DNA of 64,000 nucleotides from Pseudomonadota bacterium. GTDB taxonomy: Bacteria; Pseudomonadota; Gammaproteobacteria; Steroidobacterales; Steroidobacteraceae. The number at the start of each line of letters is the position of its first letter. Position 1 is the first letter of the stretch. The notes beneath the pieces were generated by a model that searched no databases, was not told the origin of the DNA, and saw nothing but the letters and a program-made list of their open reading frames with translations. This document shows, in pieces, positions 8,819-17,318 of this stretch. The position numbers and the translations under genes were made by a program. The stretch spans positions 68,452 to 132,451 of the forward strand of contig JAEWAF010000045.1 in assembly GCA_023391815.1 (NCBI GenBank), read 5' to 3'.

Positions 8819-9721
8819 CTACGTCCGCCGCTTCGCATTCTCCAGCGCATCGATCGTCCTCGGCCAATCGTCCTTCAACAATCTCGACAGCGCCCGATCG
8901 GCGAGCAGCTTGCCGCCTGTCTGGCAGCGAGGGCAGTAGTTGGTTTCGTTCTCGGCGTAGCGGATGCGCTGGACGGCCGTGCCGCAAACGGGGCAGGGCT
9001 CGCCATATTTGCCATGCACGGCCATTTCCTTCCGAAAGGCCGTGACCTTCTCCGGAAATCCGCGGGCAGCTTCGGTGCGAAGACGTTCGATCCACTCCGT
9101 CAGCACGTCTTGAACGGCGTCGTAGAGCCGGCGCCATTCATCGTCGTCGAGCTGCTTGGTCTGAAGCATCGGCGAGAGCCGCGCACGATGCAGGATCTCA
9201 TCGGAGTATGCGTTGCCGATGCCGCTGAGGATGGTCGGATCGGTGAGCGCTCGCTTGAGCGTGTGATTCCGCTCGCTCATGCGCTCACGAAACACACTGG
9301 GATCGACGCCAATCACTTCCAGTCCGCCGCGATCGTGTTCTTCGAGCTGCGCCTCGCCCGCGACGACATGCAGCGACGCGCGCCGCTTGGTGCCGGCCTC
9401 GGTCAGCGTCAGCACGCCGTTGTCGAAGTCGAGCTGAAGCAAGGGTCCACGGATCTTGCCGCGATGGCCGGGCTCGTACCAATGCAGGCGGCCCGCGATC
9501 ATCAAATGAATCACCAGCCAGCCATCGTTATCGAAGCCGATGGCGATGCGTTTGCCGAGCCGACGCAATCGGGTGACGACGTGGCCTTCGCAGGTTTGCG
9601 GAGCTGGCTCGGCAGTACGCAGCAGGAACGGATTCTTCAACGCAATCCGTTCCAGCCGGTGCCCGAGGATGCGCGCCTCGAGCGACTCGATATAGACGGC
9701 GACGTCAGGCAGTTCTGGCAT
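8819..9721 (-). CDS. Fpg/Nei-family DNA glycosylase
   Basis: A 300-residue formamidopyrimidine-DNA glycosylase/endonuclease VIII family enzyme of base-excision repair. Pro2 and Glu3 of MPELPD are the catalytic residues, and GKR in the N-terminal domain supplies the conserved lysine. The helix-two-turn-helix has SGIGNAYSDEIL. A C-terminal zinc finger, C-x2-C-x16-C-x2-C, is intact. About 30 residues follow the zinc finger, more than in typical MutM. It is probably a functional AP lyase; the choice between 8-oxoG and oxidised-pyrimidine preference cannot be made from sequence. The stop codon abuts that of qorA. Confidence 0.9.
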   Translation of the reverse strand: MPELPDVAVYIESLEARILGHRLERIALKNPFLLRTAEPAPQTCEGHVVTRLRRLGKRIAIGFDNDGWLVIHLMIAGRLHWYEPGHRGKIRGPLLQLDFDNGVLTLTEAGTKRRASLHVVAGEAQLEEHDRGGLEVIGVDPSVFRERMSERNHTLKRALTDPTILSGIGNAYSDEILHRARLSPMLQTKQLDDDEWRRLYDAVQDVLTEWIERLRTEAARGFPEKVTAFRKEMAVHGKYGEPCPVCGTAVQRIRYAENETNYCPRCQTGGKLLADRALSRLLKDDWPRTIDALENAKRRT

Positions 9722-9745
9722 AGCTGTCTAACGGCCGGGCCTGCA

Positions 9746-10939
9746 TCAGAGTTCGCGCAGGCCGGTCGTGATCGGCAACTTCGCCGCCCGCAGGCTCGGC
9801 AGCAGCCCACCGATGAAGCCAAGAATCAGCGCGTAGACCAACCCCTTGATCAGCAGCTGCGGCGTCACGGTAAACGCGAACGTCAGCTGACTGAAGGTGG
9901 AGAAGTTCATGGTCGATGCGCGCACGCCGTTGAAGGCGACGTACGACACGATCATTCCGACCGCACCGCCGACCAAACCGATCAGCAAGGCTTCGGCGAG
10001 CACCGACGTGATTACGGGCGCTGAACCGAAGCCCAATGCGCGCAACGTGGCAATCTCACGCGTGCGTGACGAGACCGCCGAATACATGGTGTTGAGCGCC
10101 GCGAAGATTGCGCCCAAGCCCATGAGGATGGCGATCGCGCTACCGATCGTGCTCACCAGCGTCACCAGGATCTTCGACTGCTCCGCGTAGTACTGCTTCT
10201 CGCTGAACACGCGAATGTTGAGGCGCGGATCGGTCGACAGCTCATCCTTGAACGCCTGCATGGCGCTCGGGCTGGTGAGCTTCACGCGCATCGATTGATA
10301 CGAGGTGCCGCGGTTGTAAGCACCTTGCAGAACAGTGGCGTCGGTCCACATTTCAGACTCGGCCACGCTGCCGCGATCCTCGAAGATGCCGGTGACGGTC
10401 CAGTTGGCGTTGCCCATGCGCAGTTGACTGCCGACCGTGAGACCGGCGAACTGCATGCTCGCGCCTTTGCCGACCACCACTTCAAACTTGCCGGGCGTGA
10501 AGTTCGAGCCTTCGACGATCTTGAAATTGCGACGCAGCTTCATTGCCTGCGGACCCACGCCGCGCAAAGGAACATTCGCGGCCGTGCCGGTGCTCTTCAG
10601 CGGCACATCGACCACGACGTACAGCTCGGGAGAAACGATGGGCCCTTGCTCGTCGCGCAGCGCTTGCTTGGAGTCGGCGATCACGCGGGTCTGTTCCTGC
10701 GACAGGCCACTGCCCATTTCGTCGGTGGCGCCATTACGCAGCACGATGGCGACCTGGTCGGAGCCGGAAATTTCCAGCACCGCTTTGAAGCCCTCGGCGA
10801 TGGACAATACACCGATGAGCACCGTGACCACGCCGGCGATGCCGATGAGCGCCACGATGGACGAAGCCGCGCGCTGAGACATATTGCGCACGTTCATGCT
10901 CGTGATCGCGGAGATCTGAGCCAGGGAATTGTTCGACAT
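9746..10939 (-). CDS. MacB/FtsX-type ABC permease, second subunit of operon A
   Basis: A 397-residue permease of the MacB/FtsX superfamily. One transmembrane helix lies near residues 25-48, followed by a large periplasmic MacB_PCD-like domain (to about 265) and three C-terminal helices; the conserved REIATLRALGF motif precedes the later helices. It is the last gene of a four-gene minus-strand operon (adaptor 12817-14058, ATPase 12120-12812, permease 10958-12115, this gene), starting 18 bp after the preceding gene. The two separate permeases probably form the heterodimeric membrane unit that MacB makes as a homodimer. Substrate unknown. Confidence 0.88.
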   Translation of the reverse strand: MSNNSLAQISAITSMNVRNMSQRAASSIVALIGIAGVVTVLIGVLSIAEGFKAVLEISGSDQVAIVLRNGATDEMGSGLSQEQTRVIADSKQALRDEQGPIVSPELYVVVDVPLKSTGTAANVPLRGVGPQAMKLRRNFKIVEGSNFTPGKFEVVVGKGASMQFAGLTVGSQLRMGNANWTVTGIFEDRGSVAESEMWTDATVLQGAYNRGTSYQSMRVKLTSPSAMQAFKDELSTDPRLNIRVFSEKQYYAEQSKILVTLVSTIGSAIAILMGLGAIFAALNTMYSAVSSRTREIATLRALGFGSAPVITSVLAEALLIGLVGGAVGMIVSYVAFNGVRASTMNFSTFSQLTFAFTVTPQLLIKGLVYALILGFIGGLLPSLRAAKLPITTGLREL

Positions 10940-10957
10940 GTCTGATTCCTTCCTCGC

Positions 10958-12115
10958 TCAGCTCTTACGCAGAGCGTCGACGATCTTCAGTCGCGACGCT
11001 TGAGCGCAAGGGATGGCCGCGGCCAAACCGCCGAGCAGCACGATCAATCCGGCGCCGATGCCCCAGGTCGTGCCCGGCATCCCGAGCACCGGGAAGAACT
11101 GCGCGACGGCGGCGCCGATTCCTTTGCTGGCGAGCGCGGCCAGCGCCAGGCCGATCAAGCCGCCCAGGCCGGTCACCAGAATCGCTTCGGCGATGATCAT
11201 GAGCGTGACCCCCGCGCCTGAGAACCCCAGCGTCTTCATCACGCCGATCTCGTTGAAGCGCTCACGAATCGACTGGCCCATGGTGTTGGCCGTCACCAGC
11301 AGCATGGTGAAGAACACCGCCGCGGCCACCAACGTGAGCAGCTTGCCGATGTTGCCCATCTGATTCGCGAAGCCCTGGAAGAAGGCCTTTTCGGTCGCGG
11401 TCTTGGTTTCGGTCGAGGAGTTGCGGAACAGGTCGTCGATGGAGCGGGCGATATCGGCCGAGCGCGCCGGGTCTCGCACCTTCACGACCACCCAACCGAT
11501 CATGTCCCGGATCTCCCGGCGCGATTCGTTGAGATAGTCGTAATGGAAATACATGCTCTGGTTGTCGCCATTGGTGGCCTGATAGATGCCGGCGATCTTC
11601 ATCGGCCAGACGCTGCTGCCGTCGTCCCGGCGCGTCCAGATGTTGGAGCGTAGAGGAATGGTGTCGCCCACTTTCCACTTGAAGCGCTCGGCGATCATCG
11701 GACCGACGATGACACTGGTGCGATCCTGCAGGAACGCCTGTTTCTCCTCGGGTTTCAACTTGTATTCGTTGTACACCTCGAAGAACGTCGGGGCTTCGAC
11801 CGCGAAGACCGGGATCTGATTGCGATCCTCCTGGTAGATGCCGCCGAACCAGTCCTGCGAGGACGCGACCACGACGCCCTCGACGCCTTTGATCCGATTC
11901 AGATAGGCGAGCGGCAGCGATTGCACGAACGAGGTCTTGTGCATCGTGATCAAGCGATCGATGCCGGCGAGCTCGGGGCTGCCGGTCATCGCGACGCGTA
12001 GCGTCTGCATCAGGCCGAACAGCAGGAATGCGACGATGATGGAGGCCAGCGTCAGGCTGGTGCGCAGTCGTTTACGGCCCAGATTGGCCCAGAGCAACGG
12101 TAAGTATTTGAACAT
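10958..12115 (-). CDS. MacB/FtsX-type ABC permease, first subunit of operon A
   Basis: A 385-residue permease with the four-helix MacB/FtsX plan: helix 1 about 17-40, periplasmic domain about 45-255, and three C-terminal helices with INEIGVMKTLG-like coupling sequence (here FNEIGVMKTLGF). It begins 4 bp after the ATPase stop and is followed by a second, different permease, so all four products should be made in fixed ratio. The family works by mechanotransmission, driving a periplasmic adaptor and an outer-membrane channel rather than moving cargo through the membrane helices. No TolC-like gene is in this operon; the channel at 25164 could serve it, which is inference. Confidence 0.88.
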   Translation of the reverse strand: MFKYLPLLWANLGRKRLRTSLTLASIIVAFLLFGLMQTLRVAMTGSPELAGIDRLITMHKTSFVQSLPLAYLNRIKGVEGVVVASSQDWFGGIYQEDRNQIPVFAVEAPTFFEVYNEYKLKPEEKQAFLQDRTSVIVGPMIAERFKWKVGDTIPLRSNIWTRRDDGSSVWPMKIAGIYQATNGDNQSMYFHYDYLNESRREIRDMIGWVVVKVRDPARSADIARSIDDLFRNSSTETKTATEKAFFQGFANQMGNIGKLLTLVAAAVFFTMLLVTANTMGQSIRERFNEIGVMKTLGFSGAGVTLMIIAEAILVTGLGGLIGLALAALASKGIGAAVAQFFPVLGMPGTTWGIGAGLIVLLGGLAAAIPCAQASRLKIVDALRKS

Positions 12116-12119
12116 GACG

Positions 12120-12812
12120 TCACGCTGCCGCTTCGCGGCCCAGCTGACCCTTGTTCAAATGCAGGACGTGCTTGGCGCGCGCCGCCGCGTGCGGATCATG
12201 CGTCACCATGATGATGGTCTTGCCCTGTTGTTGATTCAGAGCCTGCAGCAGATCCAGGATCTCATCGCCCGACTTGCGATCCAGATCGCCGGTGGGCTCG
12301 TCGCATAACAACAGCGTGGGATCGGAAACAATGGCGCGCGCAATGCCGACGCGCTGTTCCTGACCGCCCGACAATTCGCGCGGCTTGTGTTGAGCGCGCT
12401 CGCTCAAACCGACCAGGCTCAGCGCCGCATTCGCGCGCTTGCGTCGTTCAGCGGCGGACAGCTTGGTGAGCAACAACGGCAGCTCGACGTTTCGTTCCGC
12501 CGTCAGCACGGGCAGCAGGTTATACATCTGGAACACGAAGCCGACGTGATTGGCGCGCCAGCGGCCCAGATCGCCATCGGACATGGAATCGGTGCGGATG
12601 CCGGCGATCTCGATGCTGCCCGCGGTCGGCCGATCGATGCCGCCGATCAGATTCAGCAGCGTGGACTTGCCGGAGCCCGACGGGCCCATCAGCGCCAGGA
12701 AATCGCCCTTGGGAATGTCCAGATCGAGGGCGTGCAGCACGTGCACGGTTTCGGCGCCCCGCTTGTAATCCTTCGCTACGCCGCGCAGTCGAACCAATGA
12801 TTCATCGGCCAT
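12120..12812 (-). CDS. ABC transporter ATPase, MacB/LolD type, operon A
   Basis: A 230-residue nucleotide-binding subunit. Walker A is GPSGSGKS (43-50), the signature LSGGQ is at 147-151, Walker B LLLCDE is about 167-172, and the D-loop GDLD follows. A cysteine replaces the usual alanine before the catalytic DE, a mild difference. The length and sequence are typical of the MacB, LolD and FtsE group, which power export or extraction through FtsX-fold permeases. It lies between the adaptor (4-bp gap) and the first permease (4-bp gap) of the same operon. Confidence 0.93.
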   Translation of the reverse strand: MADESLVRLRGVAKDYKRGAETVHVLHALDLDIPKGDFLALMGPSGSGKSTLLNLIGGIDRPTAGSIEIAGIRTDSMSDGDLGRWRANHVGFVFQMYNLLPVLTAERNVELPLLLTKLSAAERRKRANAALSLVGLSERAQHKPRELSGGQEQRVGIARAIVSDPTLLLCDEPTGDLDRKSGDEILDLLQALNQQQGKTIIMVTHDPHAAARAKHVLHLNKGQLGREAAA

Positions 12813-12816
12813 GATG

Positions 12817-14058
12817 TCACTCCGCTTTCTTTTTGACCGGGGCGCCCTCGGCGAGGCCCTCGACCGGTTTCGCTACAAGCACGTCGCCGGAGGCAATTCC
12901 CGACAACACTTCTGTTTGCCCGCTACGTTCGCCGCCAGTGCGGACTGCGACCCGTTCCACCGAGTCGTCGCGCACGCGCCAGACGTACGTCGTGTCCCCA
13001 TCTTTCATGATCGCTTCAGTCGGCACCCGCACCGACGGCCGCGACGCCGTCTGAGCAGGCTCGGCGGCACGATCGTCGAGGAAGCTCACTTTCACTCCCA
13101 TGTCCGGCAGGATGCGCGGATCCAGATGATCGAACCCGATGCGCACGCGCACGGTCGCTTTCTGACGATCCGCGGTGGGCACGATGTTGATGACGTGACA
13201 GGGAATGGTCCAATCCGGATACGCGTCCAGCACCGCTTCGGCTTTTTGTCCGGCCTTGACGCGATTGATGAAGGCTTCGTTCACGTCGACTTCAATCTCT
13301 CGCGAATCCATGTCAACGACCGTCGCGATTCCGGTGCGCGTGAAGCCGCCGCCAGCGGAAATGGGAGAAACCATTTCGCCGGGCTGCGCGTCCTTCGAGA
13401 CCACCACGCCGTCGAACGGTGCGCGCACCAGCAGATCGTCGAGATCCTGGTTGCGCACGCGCACGCTGCTCTGAGCGACTTTCGCTTCGCTCTTCAATGC
13501 TTCCAGGCGAGCCTGCAACGCGCCGTACTCGGCCTCCGCCGAATCGAGGGCCTGCTCGCTGACCAGCTTGTCCGCGCGTAGCTGTCGCGTGCGTCGCAAG
13601 TTACGTTCAGCTTCGGCGAGCCGCACTTCGACTTCCTGCAGATTCTTGGTCGCGGCCTCGAGCTGACGTTCGGCGAGATCGAGCTGCGGCCGCGAAGTCG
13701 TATCGTCCAGACGCGCCAGCAACTGACCTTCCTTGACCTCCATGCCTTCCTCGATCAGTACCTCGCGGACCTTGCCCGTGACTTTCGCCGACACGGTGGC
13801 CTGTCGACGCGCGACGACGTAGCCGGACGCATTCAGCACCGAGCCGCCCGCACCGCCGCTGTTCGAAGAGGCGACCGCGGAAACTGTTTCCACCTCGATG
13901 GCGTTATCGCGAAAGACGGCCCACGCCGCTGCGACCACGGCCAGGAGGAGCACGGCGGCGATGAACCATTTATAGATGCCACCCTGACGAGTCTGAGCGG
14001 TGGGTTCCGGGCTACGTTCGATGCGCAGGCTGTCGAGTGCGTTCTGGTCGAATGACAT
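12817..14058 (-). CDS. HlyD/MacA-type periplasmic adaptor, operon A
   Basis: A 413-residue membrane-fusion protein anchored by one N-terminal helix (about 31-49). It has the split lipoyl/biotinyl-like domain (ATVSAKVTG ... VRAPFDGVV), a long alpha-helical hairpin rich in Glu, Ala and Arg between them, then beta-barrel and membrane-proximal domains. It is the first gene of the minus-strand export operon. The start at 14058 follows GAAGG at a good distance; an upstream start would add 18 residues before this site. The protein bridges the inner-membrane ABC unit to an outer-membrane channel. A different adaptor gene starts 241 bp away on the other strand. Confidence 0.9.
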   Translation of the reverse strand: MSFDQNALDSLRIERSPEPTAQTRQGGIYKWFIAAVLLLAVVAAAWAVFRDNAIEVETVSAVASSNSGGAGGSVLNASGYVVARRQATVSAKVTGKVREVLIEEGMEVKEGQLLARLDDTTSRPQLDLAERQLEAATKNLQEVEVRLAEAERNLRRTRQLRADKLVSEQALDSAEAEYGALQARLEALKSEAKVAQSSVRVRNQDLDDLLVRAPFDGVVVSKDAQPGEMVSPISAGGGFTRTGIATVVDMDSREIEVDVNEAFINRVKAGQKAEAVLDAYPDWTIPCHVINIVPTADRQKATVRVRIGFDHLDPRILPDMGVKVSFLDDRAAEPAQTASRPSVRVPTEAIMKDGDTTYVWRVRDDSVERVAVRTGGERSGQTEVLSGIASGDVLVAKPVEGLAEGAPVKKKAE

Positions 14059-14163
14059 GGAAGCCTTCAGTCCTTTAGCAACCGCGCGCGTAGCGAACGA
14101 CGGCGCGGTCATTGGAATGTGTCAATACCCGGGCGAGATCCTGGGCCAGGGGCCGGCAGGCGG

Positions 14164-14182
14164 CACGGATTCTAATCCCGTG
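14164..14182. promoter_or_regulatory. Imperfect palindrome in the shared divergent promoter region
   Basis: Between the two divergent export operons (14059-14299), CACGGATT (14164-14171) faces AATCCCGTG (14174-14182), an inverted repeat with a 2-bp centre and one extra C in the right arm. The core GGATTnnAATCC is exactly symmetric. This is a candidate operator able to serve both operons. No regulator gene is adjacent, so the binder is unknown. Confidence 0.35.
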
Positions 14183-14299
14183 GGCCGGGCGGAAGTAAGG
14201 CACGTCGGTGAAAAGCCGCCCGACACCGGTAAGTTGGGTCGATAATCTCCGGGTGACTTCGATATCTGCGCTACCCGCGCGGCAGGACATCGCCAAGTT

Positions 14300-15442
14300 A
14301 TGAAACGCCGCACCTTATATATAGTAGGTGGAGTCGTGCTCGTGGCGCTGGCCATCGGTGTGCTGGCCACTCGTCCCGATCCCATCGCGGTGGAAACTGC
14401 AGCCGTCAGCCGCGGGCCAGTTGCTGAAACAGTTACCAATACGCGTGCCGGCACCGTAAAGGCGTGTCAGCGCGCCCGACTCGCGCCGCCTTCGGGCGGG
14501 CAAATCGCCAGGCTGCCGGTGAAGAAAGGCGATCGCGTGCAAGCGGGACAGGTCCTGCTCGAACTCTGGAACGATGATCTTCGCGCCGAGCTGAGCCTCG
14601 CCGAACGGGATGCCGTCGCTTCGCACGCGCGGGCCGAAGAAGCTTGTGTCGCGGCCAAAGTCTCACAGCGCGAAGCCGATCGTCTCTCGAGACTGGTGAC
14701 ACAAAGCCTGGTATCGATCGATGCGGCCGAACGAGCCAGAGGCGATGCCGACAGCCAGGCGGCGGCCTGTCGCGCGACCACTCAAAATATCAAAGTGGCC
14801 GAGGCGCGCGTCGATCAAGCGAAGGCGTCGATCGAGCGGACGTTGTTACGTGCGCCGTTCGCCGGGATCGTCGCTGAGATCAATGGGGAGCTGGGTGAGT
14901 TCGTCACGCCATCGCCTATCGGTATTCCGACGCCGCCGGCCGTCGATGTGGTTGACACCAGTTGCCTGTATGTGACCGCGCCGATCGACGAGGTCGACGC
15001 GCCACGCATTCGTGAAGGCATGCCGGCGCGAGTCTCGCTCGATGCCTTCCGGGATCGAACGTTTCCTGCTCGCGTTCGACGGGTGGCGCCCTACGTGCTC
15101 GATGTGGAGAAACAGGCGCGCACGGTGGAAATCGAAGCCGAGCTGCAAGACATTGAATCGGTGGCGCTGCTGCCCGGGTACAGCGCGGACGTGGAAGTGA
15201 TTCTGGAGGAGCGGGCGGACACGCTGCGAATTCCTACGCGCGCGCTCATCGATGGCAAGCGAGTCTATTTATATGACGCGGCCGACGGGCGCGTTCATGC
15301 CAGGGAAGTGCGGACCGGTCTGAGGAATTGGGAGTACGTCGAGGTCACGAGCGGCCTGTCGGCGGGCGATCTGGTGGTGACGACGGTGGATCGCGAAGGC
15401 GTCGTCGATGGCGCTCGGGCGAAGCGGGCCGCCACGCCATGA
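14300..15442 (+). CDS. HlyD-type periplasmic adaptor, operon B
   Basis: A 380-residue membrane-fusion protein. The N-terminal helix (about 5-24) is a membrane anchor or uncleaved signal. The lipoyl halves flank a coiled hairpin (about 90-190) that carries several cysteines (AEEACVAAK, AAACRATT), unusual for a periplasmic adaptor. Beta-barrel and C-terminal domains follow (VRRVAPYVLD, IPTRALID). It heads the plus-strand export operon B, and its stop overlaps the ATPase start (ATGA). It is clearly not a recent copy of the adaptor of operon A; sequence and length differ. No good Shine-Dalgarno precedes the ATG, so the start is moderately certain. Confidence 0.87.
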   Translation: MKRRTLYIVGGVVLVALAIGVLATRPDPIAVETAAVSRGPVAETVTNTRAGTVKACQRARLAPPSGGQIARLPVKKGDRVQAGQVLLELWNDDLRAELSLAERDAVASHARAEEACVAAKVSQREADRLSRLVTQSLVSIDAAERARGDADSQAAACRATTQNIKVAEARVDQAKASIERTLLRAPFAGIVAEINGELGEFVTPSPIGIPTPPAVDVVDTSCLYVTAPIDEVDAPRIREGMPARVSLDAFRDRTFPARVRRVAPYVLDVEKQARTVEIEAELQDIESVALLPGYSADVEVILEERADTLRIPTRALIDGKRVYLYDAADGRVHAREVRTGLRNWEYVEVTSGLSAGDLVVTTVDREGVVDGARAKRAATP

Positions 15443-16107
15443 TCGACCTGCGCAACATCTGCCGCCACTTCCAGATGGGCGATCAGCAGGTGCGCGCGCT
15501 CGATGACGTCAACGTACGTATCGACACCGGCGAATATGTTTCCATCATGGGGCCGTCGGGGTCGGGGAAGTCGACGCTGTTGAATGTGCTCGGCTTGTTG
15601 GATCGACCGACCACGGGCACGTATTTGTTGGATGGCCGGGAGACGACTTCGCTCGACGATAAGGAGCTGGCGCACACGCGGGCGCGCAAGATCGGCTTCA
15701 TCTTCCAGTCGTTTCATCTGATTCCCAGGCTGACCGCGTTCGAGAATGTTGAATTGCCGCTGGTGCTGGCGGGCGTGGCGCCGGAAGAGCGGCGGCCGCG
15801 AGTGCAGGCGTTGCTGGCGAGTCTGAGTCTGGAGAGTCGGGCCAGGCATCGGCCGAATGAATTGTCGGGCGGGCAGCGGCAGCGAGTGGCCATCGCTCGG
15901 GCGATGGTGATGCAGCCCGCGGTGTTGCTGGCGGACGAGCCGACCGGAAACCTGGATCACGTTTCCGGGGCGGAGGTGCTGGCCGCGATCGAGGGATTGA
16001 ATGCGAAAGGGATTACATTGCTGGTGGTCACGCATGACGCCGAAGTGGCGCAGCGGGCCAGGCGGCATATCCGGATGAGGGATGGCAAGGTCGTCGAGGA
16101 CGCCTGA
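15439..16107 (+). CDS. ABC transporter ATPase, MacB/LolD type, operon B
   Basis: A 222-residue ATPase with Walker A GPSGSGKS (38-45), signature LSGGQ (142-146) and Walker B VLLADE (about 162-167) followed by PTGNLD, all canonical. The start at 15439 overlaps the adaptor stop by 4 bp (ATGA), and the stop overlaps the next ATG by 1 bp (TGATG), so translation is probably coupled through the operon. It powers the MacB/FtsX-type permease pair encoded downstream. Confidence 0.93.
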   Translation: MIDLRNICRHFQMGDQQVRALDDVNVRIDTGEYVSIMGPSGSGKSTLLNVLGLLDRPTTGTYLLDGRETTSLDDKELAHTRARKIGFIFQSFHLIPRLTAFENVELPLVLAGVAPEERRPRVQALLASLSLESRARHRPNELSGGQRQRVAIARAMVMQPAVLLADEPTGNLDHVSGAEVLAAIEGLNAKGITLLVVTHDAEVAQRARRHIRMRDGKVVEDA

Positions 16108-17318
16108 TGCGCTTCCGCGATCTGCTTCAGCTTTCGCTCGACTCCGCGGTGCGCGCGCGCATGCGGAGCATCATGCTGTTACTCGCGATGAGCATCGGCG
16201 TGGCCGCTGTCATTGCGCTCACTTCGTTGGGTCAGGGCGCGCGCCGCTACGTCGCCAATGAGTTCCAAGCGCTCGGGACTCGCATGGTCATCGTCATTCC
16301 CGGCCGTTCCGAAACGGGCGGCGTCTCACCCGGCATGCTCGCCGGTGAAACGCCGCGAGATCTCACATTGGGCGACGCCCTGGCCGTGCAACGCCTGCCC
16401 GGCGTTGAGCGCGTCGCTCCACTCGTGATCGGCTCGGCGCCTGCGTCGGTCGGTGCGTTGGAGCGTGAGGCGCCGATCATGGGCTCCAGTTCCGAGCTGA
16501 TGCCGGTCCATGGCTTCAAGCTCGCGCGCGGTGATTTTCTTCCTCACGGCGATTTGAGTCGCGACAGCGCCGTTGCCGTCATCGGCAGCAACATCGCTCG
16601 TGAGTTGTTTCCCGGTCGCGAAGCCATCGGCGGCAACTTGCGCATCGGCGACCGGCGTTTCCGAGTCATCGGCGTGCTGGCGGATCAGGGTCGCATGATC
16701 GGCATGGACTCGCAGGAGTTGATCATCATCCCGGTCAGCGCCGCGCAAGCGTTGTTCAATACCGAGTCGTTGTTCCGCATGCTGATTCAAGCGCACACGC
16801 GCGATGACATGACTCGGGTGCGCAATGCCACGATCGAAGCGATCAAGCTGCGGCATCAAGGCGAGGAAGACGTCACCGTGATCACGCAGGACGCCTTGCT
16901 TGCCACCTTCGACCGCATTTTCACCGCGCTCACCCTCACTCTGGCCGGGATCGCTTCGATCAGTCTGGCCGTCGCGGGCGTGCTGATCATGAATGTGATG
17001 TTGGTATCGGTGAGTCAGCGCACCAGCGAGGTCGGCCTGCTCAAGGCCATCGGTGCGACGCGGGGGCAGGTCACCGCAATGTTTCTTACCGAGGCGATCC
17101 TTCTGTCCGTGGCCGGTGCGGTCGCGGGGCTGTTCGTCGGGCTCGGTGTGGATTGGGTCGTGGGCAAGATCTATCCCTCTCTGCCGCTGAGCCCGCCGGT
17201 ATGGGCCGTCGTGCTCGCGCTCGCGGTTGCCGTTCTCAGCGGTGTGTTCTTCGGGTTGATGCCCGCCCGGCGAGCGGCGCGGCTCGATCCGGTAGCCGCG
17301 TTGGGAGGCAGGCGCTGA
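16107..17318 (+). CDS. MacB/FtsX-type ABC permease, first subunit of operon B
   Basis: A 403-residue permease: helix 1 about 19-40, MacB_PCD-type periplasmic domain about 45-275, then three helices, ending with a PARRAARLDP motif common in this family. TSEVGLLKAIGATRGQV is the cytoplasmic coupling segment. Start and stop both overlap neighbouring genes by one base, giving a tight operon. Together with the next gene it should form a heterodimeric membrane unit. Confidence 0.9.
   Translation: MRFRDLLQLSLDSAVRARMRSIMLLLAMSIGVAAVIALTSLGQGARRYVANEFQALGTRMVIVIPGRSETGGVSPGMLAGETPRDLTLGDALAVQRLPGVERVAPLVIGSAPASVGALEREAPIMGSSSELMPVHGFKLARGDFLPHGDLSRDSAVAVIGSNIARELFPGREAIGGNLRIGDRRFRVIGVLADQGRMIGMDSQELIIIPVSAAQALFNTESLFRMLIQAHTRDDMTRVRNATIEAIKLRHQGEEDVTVITQDALLATFDRIFTALTLTLAGIASISLAVAGVLIMNVMLVSVSQRTSEVGLLKAIGATRGQVTAMFLTEAILLSVAGAVAGLFVGLGVDWVVGKIYPSLPLSPPVWAVVLALAVAVLSGVFFGLMPARRAARLDPVAALGGRR

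Noticed and set aside
14059..14299. Possible cobalamin-type riboswitch or tRNA-like T-arm in the divergent export promoter region
   Set aside because: A GGATTCTAATCC segment recalls a T-arm, but no acceptor or anticodon arms pair, and the B12-box and other riboswitch core segments are absent.
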